A stretch of DNA of 64,000 bases from Edolisoma coerulescens (GCA_013397115.1 VWZW01004026.1:1240652-1304651); one strand, 5' to 3'; counted from the stretch's first letter, positions 14,446-25,889 are shown. A program made the numbers and translations. The notes: a model not told the origin generated them from the letters alone.

Positions 14446-15917
14446 TAAGATGCCAAACTAACATTCTGGATTTAAAATGCAAGAAATTATTTAAGCACTC
14501 CACCTCTTGACATAATATGTGCTACTACTTTAGGCCCTTCTCAGTCGATTTCCAGAAATTGTTAAGGGTCTCTACAACTACCTCTGTAACTTTGAGAGAG
14601 AGGATATGTTTCCTTATTATTTTTATAATTGCACAGTTGTATTTTCAGAGCTTTCAGTTTCAGAAAAAAATCTTACCGTGTTTCTACATGTGCTTATATT
14701 TGAGTTCCAGGGATCCACTCACAAGGAATAAGCACATGCATGAGCTATTCCAAATAGAGGTCTCTATTGCTTCATATTAATACCTATCAATACTACAAAA
14801 TTATCTTTTCTAGGAACATAGACAATAACTTTCATACCACTCCTGATAACTTGAGGAGAAACTAGGAAATTAATATCAGATGCATGTACATTTTTTATAG
14901 CAATTGTCTTGCAAAAACTTAGCACTACTGGCATTAGTCAAGAGAAAGGACATTCCTGAGGGAAGGCAAAAAGCAAAGATAATTGGAGTTGAAGACGAGG
15001 TTTAATGAGTGCTTTATTTCAGCTGCTGCAAACTTGCAGGCAATTACAAATATTTACAACTCCTAGTTTGGGGAATGGTGTATTAAACTAAAACCACTGA
15101 GAACAGGTCTGGGTCCCAGTTCTAGCTGCTTTGCATAGCTTAAAAACAGCTAGTAGAAAGTTGCCCTAAAAACTCATTCTAGGTTATATCAGAAGTCTAT
15201 ACAATTATCCTGTACAGACCTTTAATTCAAGAGGCAGTGGCAGCCTAAATGTTTTTCAACTAATAGAAATTAGGAATTTTTACAGTGGATGTGCGTGTTT
15301 GTGTATCTGTTTACATGTATGCAGCAAGGAGAATATTTAAAGGAAAACTATTGCACACAACAATAGTTTAAATCATTAAAGACAATGCCAGCAAGGTAAG
15401 AATATTAGGTTTTAATACATTGGAAATCAGAAAGTTAGATCACCATCACTTTCTCCCGTGCACTTTTTTTTTGGCTTAGCCTGAATTGTCATATGTTCAT
15501 CCCTGACACCTTGGCCATAGCCAGAAAATTCCTGAGTGATGGCTACTGCGCAGGCACACAAATGCAAGAACTTTGCAATACATTTACTAATCCTGATTTT
15601 TAAGTCCGAAAAACCCAGTTGTCCGTGATTGTCATGAGGGCTGTAGCACACACGTATAACAGGCTGACACCACTCATCCCATGTACAAAATCACGGGACA
15701 GCTGGGATGCTGGAATCTTCTAACTTTCCACTCCATGCTGTTTTCATCCTCATGCTGAGTTATCTCATGCCCTCCTCTCTAACTTTGGGTGTAACCAGAA
15801 CACACCCTCCTGCCCTTAAAATACAACTGTGTAAGAGGGCGATGGACTTGATGACAGACAGCATGTGCACCCTCTGTGCTTAGCAGGAGGGAAATAAGGC
15901 CCAGGGAGTTACAGAAG

Positions 15918-15920
<3 letters not shown>

Positions 15921-15950
<30 letters not shown>
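15921..15950 (+). repeat. (GT)15 microsatellite
   Basis: Fifteen uninterrupted GT dinucleotides, immediately 5' of a CR1 copy. It encodes the VCVCVC stretch that begins a spurious open frame running into the CR1 sequence. Confidence 0.95.
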
Positions 15951-15953
<3 letters not shown>

Positions 15954-15959
15954 AATCTT

Positions 15960-16758
15960 ATTGTCTTGAGAAGTCAGCCCACACAAATCTCATGAAGTTC
16001 AACAAGTCCAAGTGCAAGGTGCTCCACCTGGATTGGGGCAATCCCAGACTGGGAGAATTCATTGAGACCAGCCCTCTGGTGAAGCACCTGGGGGCTCTTT
16101 TGGATGAAGAGATGGACATGAGTCAACAGTGTGCATTCACGGCCCAAAAATCCAACCATTTCCTAGGCTACATCAAAAGCAGGGTGGCCAGCAGTTCAAG
16201 GCACTCTGCCCCTCTACTCTGCTCTCACGAGACCCCACCTGCAATGCTGCATCCAGCTCTGGGATACTCAACATAAGAAAGACATGGACCTATTAGAGCA
16301 GGTCCAGAGGAAGCTTTGAAGATGATCAGAGGGCTGGAACACCTCTGCTATGAAGACAGGCTGAGAGAGCTGGGGTTGTTCCATCTGGAGAAGAAAAGGC
16401 TTTGGGGAGACCTCATTGAAGCATTTCAGTACCTTAAGGGGGCTTTTAAAAAGGAGATAGAGGGACTTTTTATATGGCCAGATAGTGACAGGACAAGGGG
16501 CAATGGTTTTAAACTGAAAGAGGACAGGTTTAGATTAAATGTCAGGTACACATTCTGTACTCAGAGGGTGCTGAGGCACTGGAATAGGTTGCCCAGAGAA
16601 GCTGTGGATGATCCATCCCTGTCAGTGTTCAAGGTCAGATGAGGAACAGGATCAACCTGATCTGGTGAATGGCATCCCTACTGATGGCAGGAGGGTTGGA
16701 ACTAGGTGATCTTTAATTAGGTTCGTTCTAATCCTAACCATTCTATATGATTCTATGT
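15960..16758 (+). mobile_element. CR1 LINE, 3' part of ORF2 and 3' UTR
   Basis: A well-preserved CR1 3' end of about 800 bp. Translation of 15974-16276 gives LMKFNKSKCKVLHLDWGNPR, then an LLDEEMDMSQQCA segment and AQKSNHFLGYIKSRVASSS. These are the characteristic CR1 ORF2 blocks after the reverse transcriptase. After a frame change, 16316-16642 reads MIRGLEHLCYEDRLRELGLF, LWGDLIEAFQYLKGAFKK and HWNRLPREAVDD, the conserved C-terminus. The 3' UTR ends in 'accattctatatgattctatg', the CR1 octamer repeat. Truncation, frameshift and stops make it inactive. Confidence 0.96.
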
Positions 16759-17732
16759 CTAAAGTAAGAGCTACCCCTCAAAAAAATGTGGCAGCCTAAT
16801 GGCCAAATAAACTCATGATATAAACTGGCTGTAATCTTCCACTGGCAAGGGTATCTCAATTCCCCTGGAGTGTCCCAGCCACTAGACTGCAGCATATTGA
16901 AGACAAGGTGAAGCAGAGGATTTGTCTTCTTATGAAGAAAAATTGTGCTTGTTATTTTATGTGAAATATTTTCTCTCAATTATATCACCCTGAGTGCTCC
17001 CGAAGAGGAGGATGAATCATCTAAGATGTTTTATTCTTAAATCTTCCCCAGAAGAAATAAGCCAAAGGGTTGATAATGTGCCTACACAAAGTAGGATGGA
17101 GTTCTCTACAGCTGAGCTTCTAAGTCACTTACATGTCTTGGACAATTTTCTTTAGAGCATCTTTTTTTTCAGAGTCAAAAGAGTATTGATAATCCATAAG
17201 ACTGAGAAATTTGACCCTATGTTTCTAATTTTTCTAATGGCATAATTATTAGGGTATCTTTAATTTTCTGTGCTTTGCTGAGAACATTTTATCTTCTTAT
17301 ATTTTAAGTGTCAAGTATTTGCACAGGATACAGCTATCAACAAACTACATACAGGGGAAAATACTTGCTTTATGTAACAGACTAAGGTGAGTTACAGATT
17401 TACGCAACACATTTTATCTTATGGGTATTTATAAAATGGTGCCATCACCCAGATTTTTGTAGTCTTTACCTATTAGACGTTTTCCCACCTGTGTAATCTT
17501 TATGATGAGAGCACATGGTCTGCAAAACCATTATCAATAAAAAACACGGCGATTTCAAAACTTCTGTTCACTTCATCTCAGTTTTCTTAAAGGTCTTTCT
17601 TTCTTCATAATCAGAGCTGTGAGTTTTAGATAATTGCAGATAAAGTAACTGAGAAAGAGCAATACATTGATTAATGTAAATCCCTGTACTTTGCCTGGCT
17701 AATAATAGCTGCCTGCATGTCAGAGTACGGGA

Positions 17733-17786
17733 ATTTGCATACTATGCTAAATTACTAAGATAGAACTGTTCTATCATTATGCAAAT
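17733..17786. promoter_or_regulatory. Inverted octamer pair around a 17-bp perfect palindrome
   Basis: ATTTGCAT lies at 17733-17740 and its reverse complement ATGCAAAT at 17779-17786. Both are exact matches to the octamer bound by POU-domain factors. Between them, GATAGAAC-T-GTTCTATC (17759-17775) is a perfect inverted repeat with a 1-base centre. The sequence shows this directly; a regulatory role is inference. Confidence 0.3.
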
Positions 17787-18786
17787 ATAACTGCAAGAAA
17801 ATGACTGACTAAGAAATAAGTATACATACTAAGCTGCAAAGGTGAATCAGTCAAAATTGCAACAGCATTCCTGGATTCTGACCGGCTGAAACATATCCAA
17901 TTTTGAAGCAATAGTGTTGGGATAGTTAAAATACGCAGAAATATAGAATAGGAATGGGATGAATGGAGCCTGAAACAGATTTCTTTGACTTTCCTGGAAG
18001 ATAATTTTCTGTCACTATTCCTATTGCAAAATGAAGATAGCATTTGTTCACCTTATAGAGATTCCTGGGTTCTTAAACTAGTAATGAGCTCTGAGACCCT
18101 TAAATGAAAGAGATAAGATGGAAGTCTTAGGTGCTATAACAAAGATGATTAACATTAGGAATGTGCTAAAAATTGCAGTTATTTTATTCATGCTCCCATT
18201 TAAGTTTTTATCTGAGCAAAATGATATTTTCATGACATTTGGAAATCATGGAATTTTGGCTAAATTTTGAACTTAGACTTAATAATTTTGGCTATAAATA
18301 TTATGGTATGGACCAAAGTGTACGATAGCAATGAGACTTTTCTTATTCTTTACTCATATCCTGTTTAAAGCAGATTAAATTGTGTGTTAAAGTAAACCTT
18401 CACTGTGCAGTCTAGATATTCTAATTGTAAAGCAGACCCTGCTCATCTCAGATCAAATCATGTGGTAACTATTGCTAAAATGATGTCAAACCTGTTATGC
18501 ATGATATAATGATGACTTCTAGGAAAGGAATAATTGTGTTGACTTCTATATGAGATTTTCCTGGCAATAAAACAAAATTGTCATAGTAAAAGTCTGCTGT
18601 CTGAGAATACATAAACAATAATGAACATTAATTAGACTATATGATTCAGCATAAAGTTGCCTGGCATCTAGACTGCAGGACTTCAAGGAAGTTCAGTCTC
18701 TGGGAGATTCTCCCCTCATCTATTTGCTTGTTTCAGCAGCAGAACAAATAGCCAAGCTCATAAAAGTTCCTTGGACACATTAGCAA

Positions 18787-19323
18787 ATGCTAAAGGAACC
18801 TGCAACAGAAAACTGTGGAGAAACACGATGGTTTCTGCCATTTACATCGTTTACATCCTGTATTTTAAGTCAGACTTGCTTTGCTTTTCTTTATCCACCT
18901 TTCAAAATAGCAATCACGATTTCACTGCCAGGAGCTATAAAATTTCACAATTCATTTTTCTTTGCTAGAATTGTTGTCCTCTGCCACACTCTACAGGGAC
19001 TTCTCACAGCTTATGCCTGCACAGTCTCAGTTTATAAGATTCTTATTGTAAAAGGATTTCCTCTTCTGAGGAAGGAACATTGTCTGAGGTCACCAAGAGA
19101 GGAAGGAAAGGGATGGAAATCAGGAGAACCAAGGGTGTGTCCGTATGGCATAGCACCCATGAAATGCCATCCACTGGATCCTGTTGCTGCTGTTTGTCAA
19201 TGTCACGTCTACTGCAGGTCAAAACTGTCGAGTATCGTGCTGTCAACACGGCACTTTACTTTCCTGTTGCTTGTTACTTTCCTAGAGAAAATGACAGACC
19301 CCAACAAGGCATTATCACCATAG
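18787..19323 (+). other. 178-codon open frame, product not recognised
   Basis: An ATG-initiated frame of 178 codons on the + strand, which is long for this base composition. I recognise no domain. The first half is hydrophobic (for example IAITISLPGAIKFHNSFFFA near residues 40-60) and the second half has scattered cysteines. A second + frame (19080-19439) and a minus frame (19043-19249) overlap it. This suggests a locally GC-richer patch with few stops rather than a specific coding frame. It could also be an eroded exon or an old unrecognised repeat. Confidence 0.15.
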
Positions 19324-20700
19324 GCAGCACTCACAACTGTGACATGTTGGTGTGTTGTGGTACCAAGAACACTTCAAAAAGCAGCAGCAGAACCTGGAGT
19401 CACTTACCAGTGACTCTTCCTCCAAAGGCCTTAGTATAAAATTCACATGGTGATGTCAGGGCTTTAAAGAGTCTTCTTTTTCAGATGAAGTATTAGCAGT
19501 GAGAAATGATAAGGGCATTTAGACTCTGAGGCTGATTTTTTATCATTCTGTGAAATGAAAAGACATAGCCATATGCATAATGATGAGAGAAATAATCACT
19601 AATAATTTCAAATAGAAAATGTCTAAGGACATCATGTGAAATTGAGGATGGCAATAGATTGTAAGATTAGAGGATAAAATTGTTGAATATGAGAGGTTTA
19701 ATTCCTCATCATATGTCTGTCTGGTTTATGCTGCTGGCCAGGGTAAGCAACATGAAACAGAGACCATGAAAAATAGGGCACTTTAATGATTAACTTCCCA
19801 TTCTGGAGCTTTGCAATAGCCAACAATGCAATTACAACATTAAGAGACTTAAAAAAAAAGTAAAAATCTTATGCTGAAATATCTCTTCACAATTTTTATT
19901 TTTCGAAGTTATACTGGAGGTAGGATTATAAGTAAAAAAATACACCTGCAAACACTGAAATGCAGTGATATTTTAATATGAATTTCAAACAGTCAGAGAT
20001 TATGTCTGCTGCAGAAATCCTTAAAGATGCAATTCTGTTATGCTGAAGTAAGCCAACTGAATTTTTAATGTTAATTATTAAACAATATGATGTTTCAGAT
20101 TTGCAAGCTTTTTAGTTTGTCTCTTTTTTAAAATTTGGTATTGAAAAGGTATATACCCCTATGAGTATTTTTATAAATATGTACCTGTAAGTAAGAATAT
20201 GATAAATAAATGAATTCTAAATTATCAAAATCAGAGTTCAGGCCTAAAATTTTATCTTTCAAGTTTTTGCTTCTTTTCTTTCTTCTTATTTTTTGAAGTT
20301 CAATTTTGACCCTGTTCTCCCCCACCCTATTTCGGATTTGGAAAGTATTGAGGGAGAGCATAAGAAGATGCTGTGTTTCAGGTAAAACCACAAAATTTTT
20401 CACATATATTTGTCACTTCATCTCTTCAAAACAGCCTTCATTGCATGTTGAATAATGTTAAGGCAGTGAACCATTGAAAGCTTTCCTGTGATGGAGATAG
20501 TTTTTCCTAACAGTATATTAGATCCATTCTGACATAAAAGAAGGAAAAACAATTTTATTGACTTTAATTCACAGATATCCTGGTGATACAGAAATATTTG
20601 GGAGAGAGTTGTCACAGGTATATTTCCTTTCTTGATGGTGTCCTAGGATACGATGTAAGATGTAACCAAAAGTATGTATTCTATTATTATCCTCACAAAC

Positions 20701-21137
20701 TGTTAAAGCAGATGGGGCAGTGGTCGTTATCTCCTGCCATGGCTCATGCCTGATAATTCCCTCTGGAGGCTAGCTCTGCTAATGGGCTGTCAAGGACCCA
20801 CTGCATGACTCACAGAATTACATCATCCCATTGTGAGATGCTCCGCCCAGTGGGGAGGAGCCAAGCATTCCTACCTGGATATAATCTGGGGTTTGGAACA
20901 GCACAAGTAGCCCTACCTACTGGATTCCCAGAGGACATGAGCTTCCACTGGACCTTCAGGTGAAGACCAGACCCTTCTACAGGATCACTGCTTCAACAGG
21001 ACCACCTCATGTGGACTGCTACCACCACCCTGACTAACAGGGTGTCAGGTTGTATCCTGACTCTGTCAGTGTTCTTGTACTATTGCATTGATTTCAGTTT
21101 TCCTATTAAATTATAATTCTGACTTGTGATCTCCCAC
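20701..21137 (+). mobile_element. Solitary endogenous retrovirus LTR
   Basis: A GC-richer block that breaks the AT-rich background and has LTR layout. It starts with TG (20701). A U3-like part holds 'ctccgcccagtggggagg', followed by a TATA-like GATATAATC (20878-20886). Downstream is 'ctgactaacagggtgtcaggttgta' (21031-21055) with 'ctgactctgtcagtg', a signature I associate with avian ERV LTRs. An A/T-rich ATTAAAT (21105-21111) then lies upstream of a CTCCCA end. No gag, pol or env flanks it on either side, so it is a solo LTR or a fragment. The 3' end is uncertain and could extend to about 21167. I found no clear target-site duplication. Confidence 0.7.
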
Positions 21138-21944
21138 TGGTTTGTTTTCAAGCTAGTATCGATGGCAAGATGAAATAATAACCACAGTAATTTAATAAAT
21201 AATGATGCACACTATTCTGACCACATCTCAGTTAACAGCAACACATAGATAGACAACAGGCAGTTTTTAGACAAGCAAGTTGAAGATTAGGGAACTGTAC
21301 TCAGTCCATAGGTTGAACTAGAGGAAAGAGAGAGTAGACAGCAGAGAAGCAGCCAGCAGAAATAAAAACAAGGAAACTTCTTTTAGGAGACTGCGCTAGG
21401 ATGATGACTAAAGACATGTGAGAGCAGCCTTCTTCAACACAGCATTGTTGTAAACAGTTTTGAAGCCAGAAACATTATGTTCCTGACAGTGATGTGACTG
21501 GAAACTTTCTGTGCCATATTTTTTAGAGCTACAAGTCAGAGTACAGAAGTCTTCAAATAAGTGCTGATTGAGAGAAAGAGTTGTTTTGTATTAGCACTTT
21601 TGTGAAATGAAAGTTTGCCCCACAGGGCAAAATTTAATTGGCATCTTTCATATAAGCAGGACCACTCTTTCTCTGCCCAGCACTCTCCATCATTCTTGCT
21701 ATTGATCATTCTTTAAAGCAAGGCATAGCAATAGCAAACTAATGTCCTACCTTACAATATTTAGGAGACAAACTCATAGCTTGGTGAAATTAAAGCACAG
21801 TTTAGGCCTATATTCTGGCAGAGACTTGCTGGTTTTACCCTTTGTTCCTGCAAAAATGCATGTAAATTTTTACTACTCTAAGTAGCTAGTATGTTTAACA
21901 TAGAATTCAGACTCTTTTACATTAAAAACCCAACAGGCCAGTGG
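21138..21944. other. Unique sequence between two LTR-like blocks
   Basis: No retroviral coding motifs are visible here, so the two flanking LTR-like segments are not obviously the ends of one provirus. They also differ in sequence and orientation. Confidence 0.5.
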
Positions 21945-22395
21945 CAGCTTTCTAGGCGATTGTTAAACTTTCCTGTCTGACTGTCCAGGAGCCACTCTGG
22001 CATCACCTGAACTGGGACCAAGGCCCCTTCGCAGTGGGCAGCTCCACTGAGCCAATCCCACTCGACTCCCTATACACACTCTCACACAGTCAGACCAGCT
22101 TTCCTTACCAGTTTGACCCCAGGTTTCTCACAGCAGAATCTCAGACATCTTGATCCTTAAAATAATGTAATCATGGTGCAACAACAGAGTAACAGCTCCG
22201 TCTGGGTGCCTCCAAGGAGGAACCCTGAAAAAAGGAACCCCTGGGCTTTTATAGTCTCACAGTCCAAGTGCACGAAAGCCTGGAGGTCCTTGGCTCCAGC
22301 TGTGTCTCTCAGTGTTCAGTCTCCTGGCTGGGTCCCAGGTCCCTGTGACCTCTGTTACGCAAAGGGTTGGTGCCAGGATTTCTAGTATGGACGTT
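21945..22395 (-). mobile_element. LTR-like GC-rich segment, antisense
   Basis: Read on the minus strand, this block has a TATA box, ACTATAAAAGCCC (22235-22247 on the + strand appears as gggcttttatagt). Downstream there is a CTGCTGTGAGAAACC segment and an AAACTGGTAAGGAAAG sequence that resembles a 5' splice donor. That order resembles an ERV promoter with leader. I see no clear poly(A) signal, no matching TG/CA ends and no internal genes, so the assignment is tentative. It could be another unrecognised repeat. Confidence 0.3.
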
Positions 22396-22594
22396 TGTCC
22401 AATGGTATTCTCAGAGGATACTTAAAATTCACCAGCTTCAGGAATTTATTTCAAAACTATTTTCTTTAGAAATGTTGCTGGAAATATCAATAATTTTAGT
22501 GGTCTTTCCAGATTTACTTAATTAATTGTTGTTGGAGATGATAATACAAAAGAAATCTTGTGCTCTAGCGGTTTCTATTGGATACAACAGAAAT

Positions 22595-23627
22595 GAGGTG
22601 ACTACATCAGTGGACAAGAAAGGCGTTAAAGATATTTATCTGGGCTTCCATAAAGCCTTTGATGCAGTACCCACAACATCCTTCACTCTAAATTAGGGAG
22701 AAATGGATTTGATGCATGGACTGTTGGGTGCATACGAAAGTGGTTGGATGGCCACATCCAGAGAATAGCGGTCAGTGGTTCAGAGTCATGATGGACATCA
22801 GTGACAAGTGGTGTCCCTCAGGGGTCCATGAGGGACCAGTGTTTTTTCATCTCTTCATTAATGACATAGCCAAAGGTATCAAGTGCACCTTCAGCAAATT
22901 TGCAGGTGACACCACTGAGCTGAGTAGTGCAGTCGACACACCTGAAGGACGGGATGCCATGCAGGAGGACCTGGACAAGCTCAAGAAGTGCGCCAGTGGG
23001 AATCTCCTGGGGTTTAAAAAGACTTGCAGCCCAAAAAGCCAAACATGTCCTGGGCTGCATCCAAAGCAGCATGGGCAGCAGGGTGAGGGAGGGGATTCTG
23101 CCCCTCTGCTCTGTTCTGGTGAGACCCCACCTGGAGCACTGCATCCAGCTCTGGGGTCCCCAGCATGGGAAGCTCATTGACATATTGGAGCAAGGCCAAA
23201 GAAGGGCCACCAAGACGATCAGAGGGAAAAGCTGAGGGGATTGTGTTTGTTCAGACTGGAAAAGAGAAGGCTTTGGGGTGACCTAATTTTGACCTTCCAG
23301 TACCTGAAGGGAGCCTACAAGAAAGACGGAGAGAGACTTTTTACAAGATCATGTAGAGACAGGACAAGGGGAATGGCTTCAAACTGAAAGACAGTAGATT
23401 TAGATTAGATATTAGGAAGAAATTCTTGACTGTGAGGGTGGTGAGTCGCTGGAACAGTTTGCCCAGAGGAGTTGTGGGTGTCCCATCCCTGGAAGTTTTC
23501 AAGGCCAGGCTGGATGGGGCTCCGAGCAACCTGGTCAACTGAAAGCTGTCCATGCCCATGGTAGGAAGGTTGGAACTAGATGATCTTTAAGGTCCCTTCC
23601 AACCCAAACCACTCTGTGATTCTATGA
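22595..23627 (+). mobile_element. CR1 LINE with partial reverse transcriptase and an internal deletion
   Basis: This copy reaches further 5' than most here. Near 22630-22665 a KDIYLGFHKAFDAVP-like stretch corresponds to reverse transcriptase motif A. Near 22820-22905 a GVHEGPVFFHLFINDI stretch corresponds to motif B, with FAGDTTE in place of the FADD motif. After 'ctcaagaagtgcgccagtggg' (22980-23000) the sequence jumps at about 23015-23025 to the AQKAKHVLGCIQSSMGSR block, so an internal segment of roughly 200 bp seen in other CR1 copies is missing. The end carries 'gatctttaaggtcccttccaaccc' (23583-23606) and ACTCTGTGATTCTATGA. It is dead through the deletion, frameshifts and loss of the 5' part. 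Confidence 0.95.
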
Positions 23628-23808
23628 AGTATTTCTAAAGGACCAATTCCTATGGTGTTTTGTCATTCTTTAGTTACTACTAATTTCATCGTGTCCCTAG
23701 GAAAGTTTAAGAGAATTTTTAGGAACTCAAGTAATCACTAAGATTTTTACTAAAGATAGATGATGGAAGTTTGCTTGGTATCTCTGTGTTGACATCTTAA
23801 GTTCAAAA

Positions 23809-24393
23809 GTGAAACAAAAATTTTTATGTAGTATTTCTAGGAGGCGATACAAAATAGTACAATCTTTGCTCCTTTGTTCTTTGATGGAAAGGAACAAAAA
23901 GATAAGATTTTCTAAAAAAATTATACTTCTCCATCAAGGAGATATTTATTGCATTCTAGGAAAAAGCCCAACCAAAGGAAAAACAAACACTACAATTTAC
24001 TGCATTTTTAAAGCCATTGAAATAAAGGTAGCAGGATGTAAACTGTTGCCATTTGTTTATGGCAATAAAAAGCTGAAAATCCTAGAAGAATTACCTGCAG
24101 AGGCTCTGTCAATTTTAAGAGACTTTATGAAAGCAATATGTCATAATTTCTGTACTGAGACATCTATTTCGTGCTGCACAAAGTCAATTGTCATAAATGG
24201 GAATCCATATGTGAATTCATACCCTCCTGACACTGACCAAGGTCTGATTTTTTATCTTCTAACCTGCTGTTGTTCAATGAGTTTTAGAACTGTGGAATTC
24301 AGATTGTTCAGCTTACTTGGCCAAACCAAAACTAATTTTATATTTCTATATAGTCATAACAGAAATAAGCAAGACTATGACTTTATTAAATAA
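23809..24393 (+). other. 194-codon open frame, product not recognised
   Basis: The longest open frame in the window: 194 codons open, or 169 from the first ATG at 23884. Given roughly 64% A+T, an uninterrupted frame this long is unlikely though not impossible by chance. The predicted protein is Lys- and Cys-rich with many isoleucines. It includes GNKKLKILEELPAEALSILR around residues 85-104, which could form a helix, and a CTETSISCCTKS stretch. I recognise no family. There is no obvious promoter, strong Kozak context or poly(A) signal tied to it. It may be a chance frame, a decayed gene or an exon with unseen partners. Confidence 0.15.
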
Positions 24394-25284
24394 ATTTCAT
24401 GGAACAGATCTGGCATTGCATGTTTGAGAAAGGTCAGGTTTATAATTGAAATTTATTTGATAATTTTAATAGTTTCAAGGGACTGAAAGAGTCTTCGCAA
24501 TCAGTACAATTTCTACTTAAGAAACAATAAAATGATGCTTACCAGGGGGAGTAGAATCAGCTGGCAAATATTACAAATACTTGCTTTATGCATTCTATAA
24601 GGTTCCTCATGAATATACAGACTTCACCTGAATATTTTCTAAAAGAAACCCTCATTATATTGTTTCTCTCAGGAATTGTCATTTTAACAGTTAAACCTTG
24701 CCAGCAGTTTAATCGTATTTAATTCATGTAGCAGAGACAGTAGAACAGAGCAATGTCTCCTGCTTCCTGCCTTGAAAACGCTATCCTTCTTCATTGGGAT
24801 ATTCGGAAAAAGGTCATTTACAGGGCAGAGAGGGAAGCATTAAGTTCTGACTCAAGAAACAGGTTTCAAGCATTTCACATGTTCACGCTAAAAGTAAGTG
24901 AGGAATATTGATATTGTCTCCTAAGGTCTTGGGAGTTAAAAGAGAATTATATTACAAAACCCTAATGTAAATCAGGCTTCATACAGATTACTGTAATGGA
25001 GAAATACTATATTACTGCAGCTGAAGACATGTTCCACAAATGAATATAGCATGTGAAATACAAATGAATTTTCCATCTCCTCTTAAATCCTGGAAGCTTG
25101 AGAGTATTTCAGAAATCAATCTAGGATCAGCTGTTTCTCTCTGGAGAGACTTATTTCCTATCAGGGGAACACTGAACTCTAATAGAAAATGAAAAGGATA
25201 TAATACTGTCATTCTCCCTGATTTATGGTTTTATCATTAAATAAAACAGACAACAGTGTAGGTTTACTGGCACTTTTATATTGC

Positions 25285-25600
25285 TGTTTTCAGCATGCTA
25301 CCAGCAGAGGCTTGGCCAGAGGGATGCTCAGGCAGCCCGGAGGTGTTGCCCTGACCCTGACTGGGAGGAAACTGAATACAGATCTGAGGGGCAGTGTAGG
25401 CCTCTGGCTGCACGTGATGCCATCCCATTGTCCACAAAACCCTGTGCAAATTGCCTCTGGCCTGATATATTTAGACAGATGCTGCATTTTGACTAACAGC
25501 CCCTGAGGAAGTGTGTAACTGCGAGCTGCTGTGCAGCCTGTCATATCCGTATCCTCACCCTGTGACTGCAATTAACACCCCACAGGCTGTCCAAACCGGC
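25285..25600. other. GC-rich patch of unknown origin
   Basis: Base composition rises sharply against the flanks, and open frames exist on both strands (25225-25506 and 25281-25496 plus, 25290-25571 minus). I cannot match it to CR1 or to the LTRs here. It may be an old diverged repeat or a former exon. Confidence 0.3.
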
Positions 25601-25620
25601 AGAGCTCTAATGGCTTTAAA

Positions 25621-25889
25621 TGATGGGAATGGCTTCAAATGACAGAGGGCAGGTTTAGTTTGGCTTTTAGGCAGACACTCTTTACCGTGAGCCGGTGAGG
25701 CACTGGAACAGGTTGCTGAGAGAAGGTGTGGATGCCCCATCACTGGAAGTGTTCAAGGCCAGGTTGGATGGGGCTCTGAGAAACATGGGCTAGTGAAAGG
25801 TGTTCCTGCCTATGGCAGGGTGGTTGGAACTAGATGATCTTCAAGGTTCCTTCCAACCCGAGCCATTCTATGCTTCTATGATTCCATGA
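25621..25889 (+). mobile_element. CR1 LINE, short 3' fragment
   Basis: Only the last 270 bp of a CR1 are present. It covers the 'gtgaggcactggaacaggttgctgagagaagg' block (25694-25725, coding HWNRL in intact copies), 'ctggaagtgttcaaggccaggttggatggggctctgag', then 'agatgatcttcaaggttccttccaaccc'. It ends in a triple CATTCTATG-CTTCTATG-ATTCCATGA tail. Confidence 0.95.

Larger units (their letters stand above)
7381..15920. other. Long unique AT-rich region, no gene seen
   Basis: About 8.5 kb with no recognised transposable element or gene. It holds an alternating CA/TG and CATG stretch at about 9583-9625, a T15 tract at 12990-13004 and a simple-sequence cluster at 14360-14445. The longest open frames (9537-9860 minus and 9819-10118 plus, about 100 codons) show no motif I recognise, and part of the former reads through the CA/TG stretch. 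Confidence 0.5.
16759..20700. other. Unique AT-rich region with palindrome and overlapping open frames
   Basis: No transposable element recognised. It contains a perfect palindrome flanked by octamer motifs near 17733-17786, and a patch at 18787-19439 that is less AT-rich and open in several frames. Both are listed separately. Confidence 0.5.
23628..25620. other. Unique region with a long open frame and a GC-rich patch
   Basis: AT-rich sequence holding the 194-codon open frame at 23809-24393. A GC-richer patch at about 25285-25600 lies just upstream of a CR1 fragment. I recognise neither. Confidence 0.45.

Noticed and set aside
15923..16276. 117-codon frame starting with a VCVCVC repeat
   Set aside because: It starts inside the (GT)15 microsatellite and continues into CR1 coding remains, so it is not a gene.
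20701..22395. A single provirus bounded by the two LTR-like blocks
   Set aside because: The blocks are in opposite orientation, differ in sequence and have no retroviral coding motifs between them.
22716..23235. Open frames of 100-154 codons
   Set aside because: They are CR1 ORF2 remnants or their antisense, with a deletion and frameshifts.
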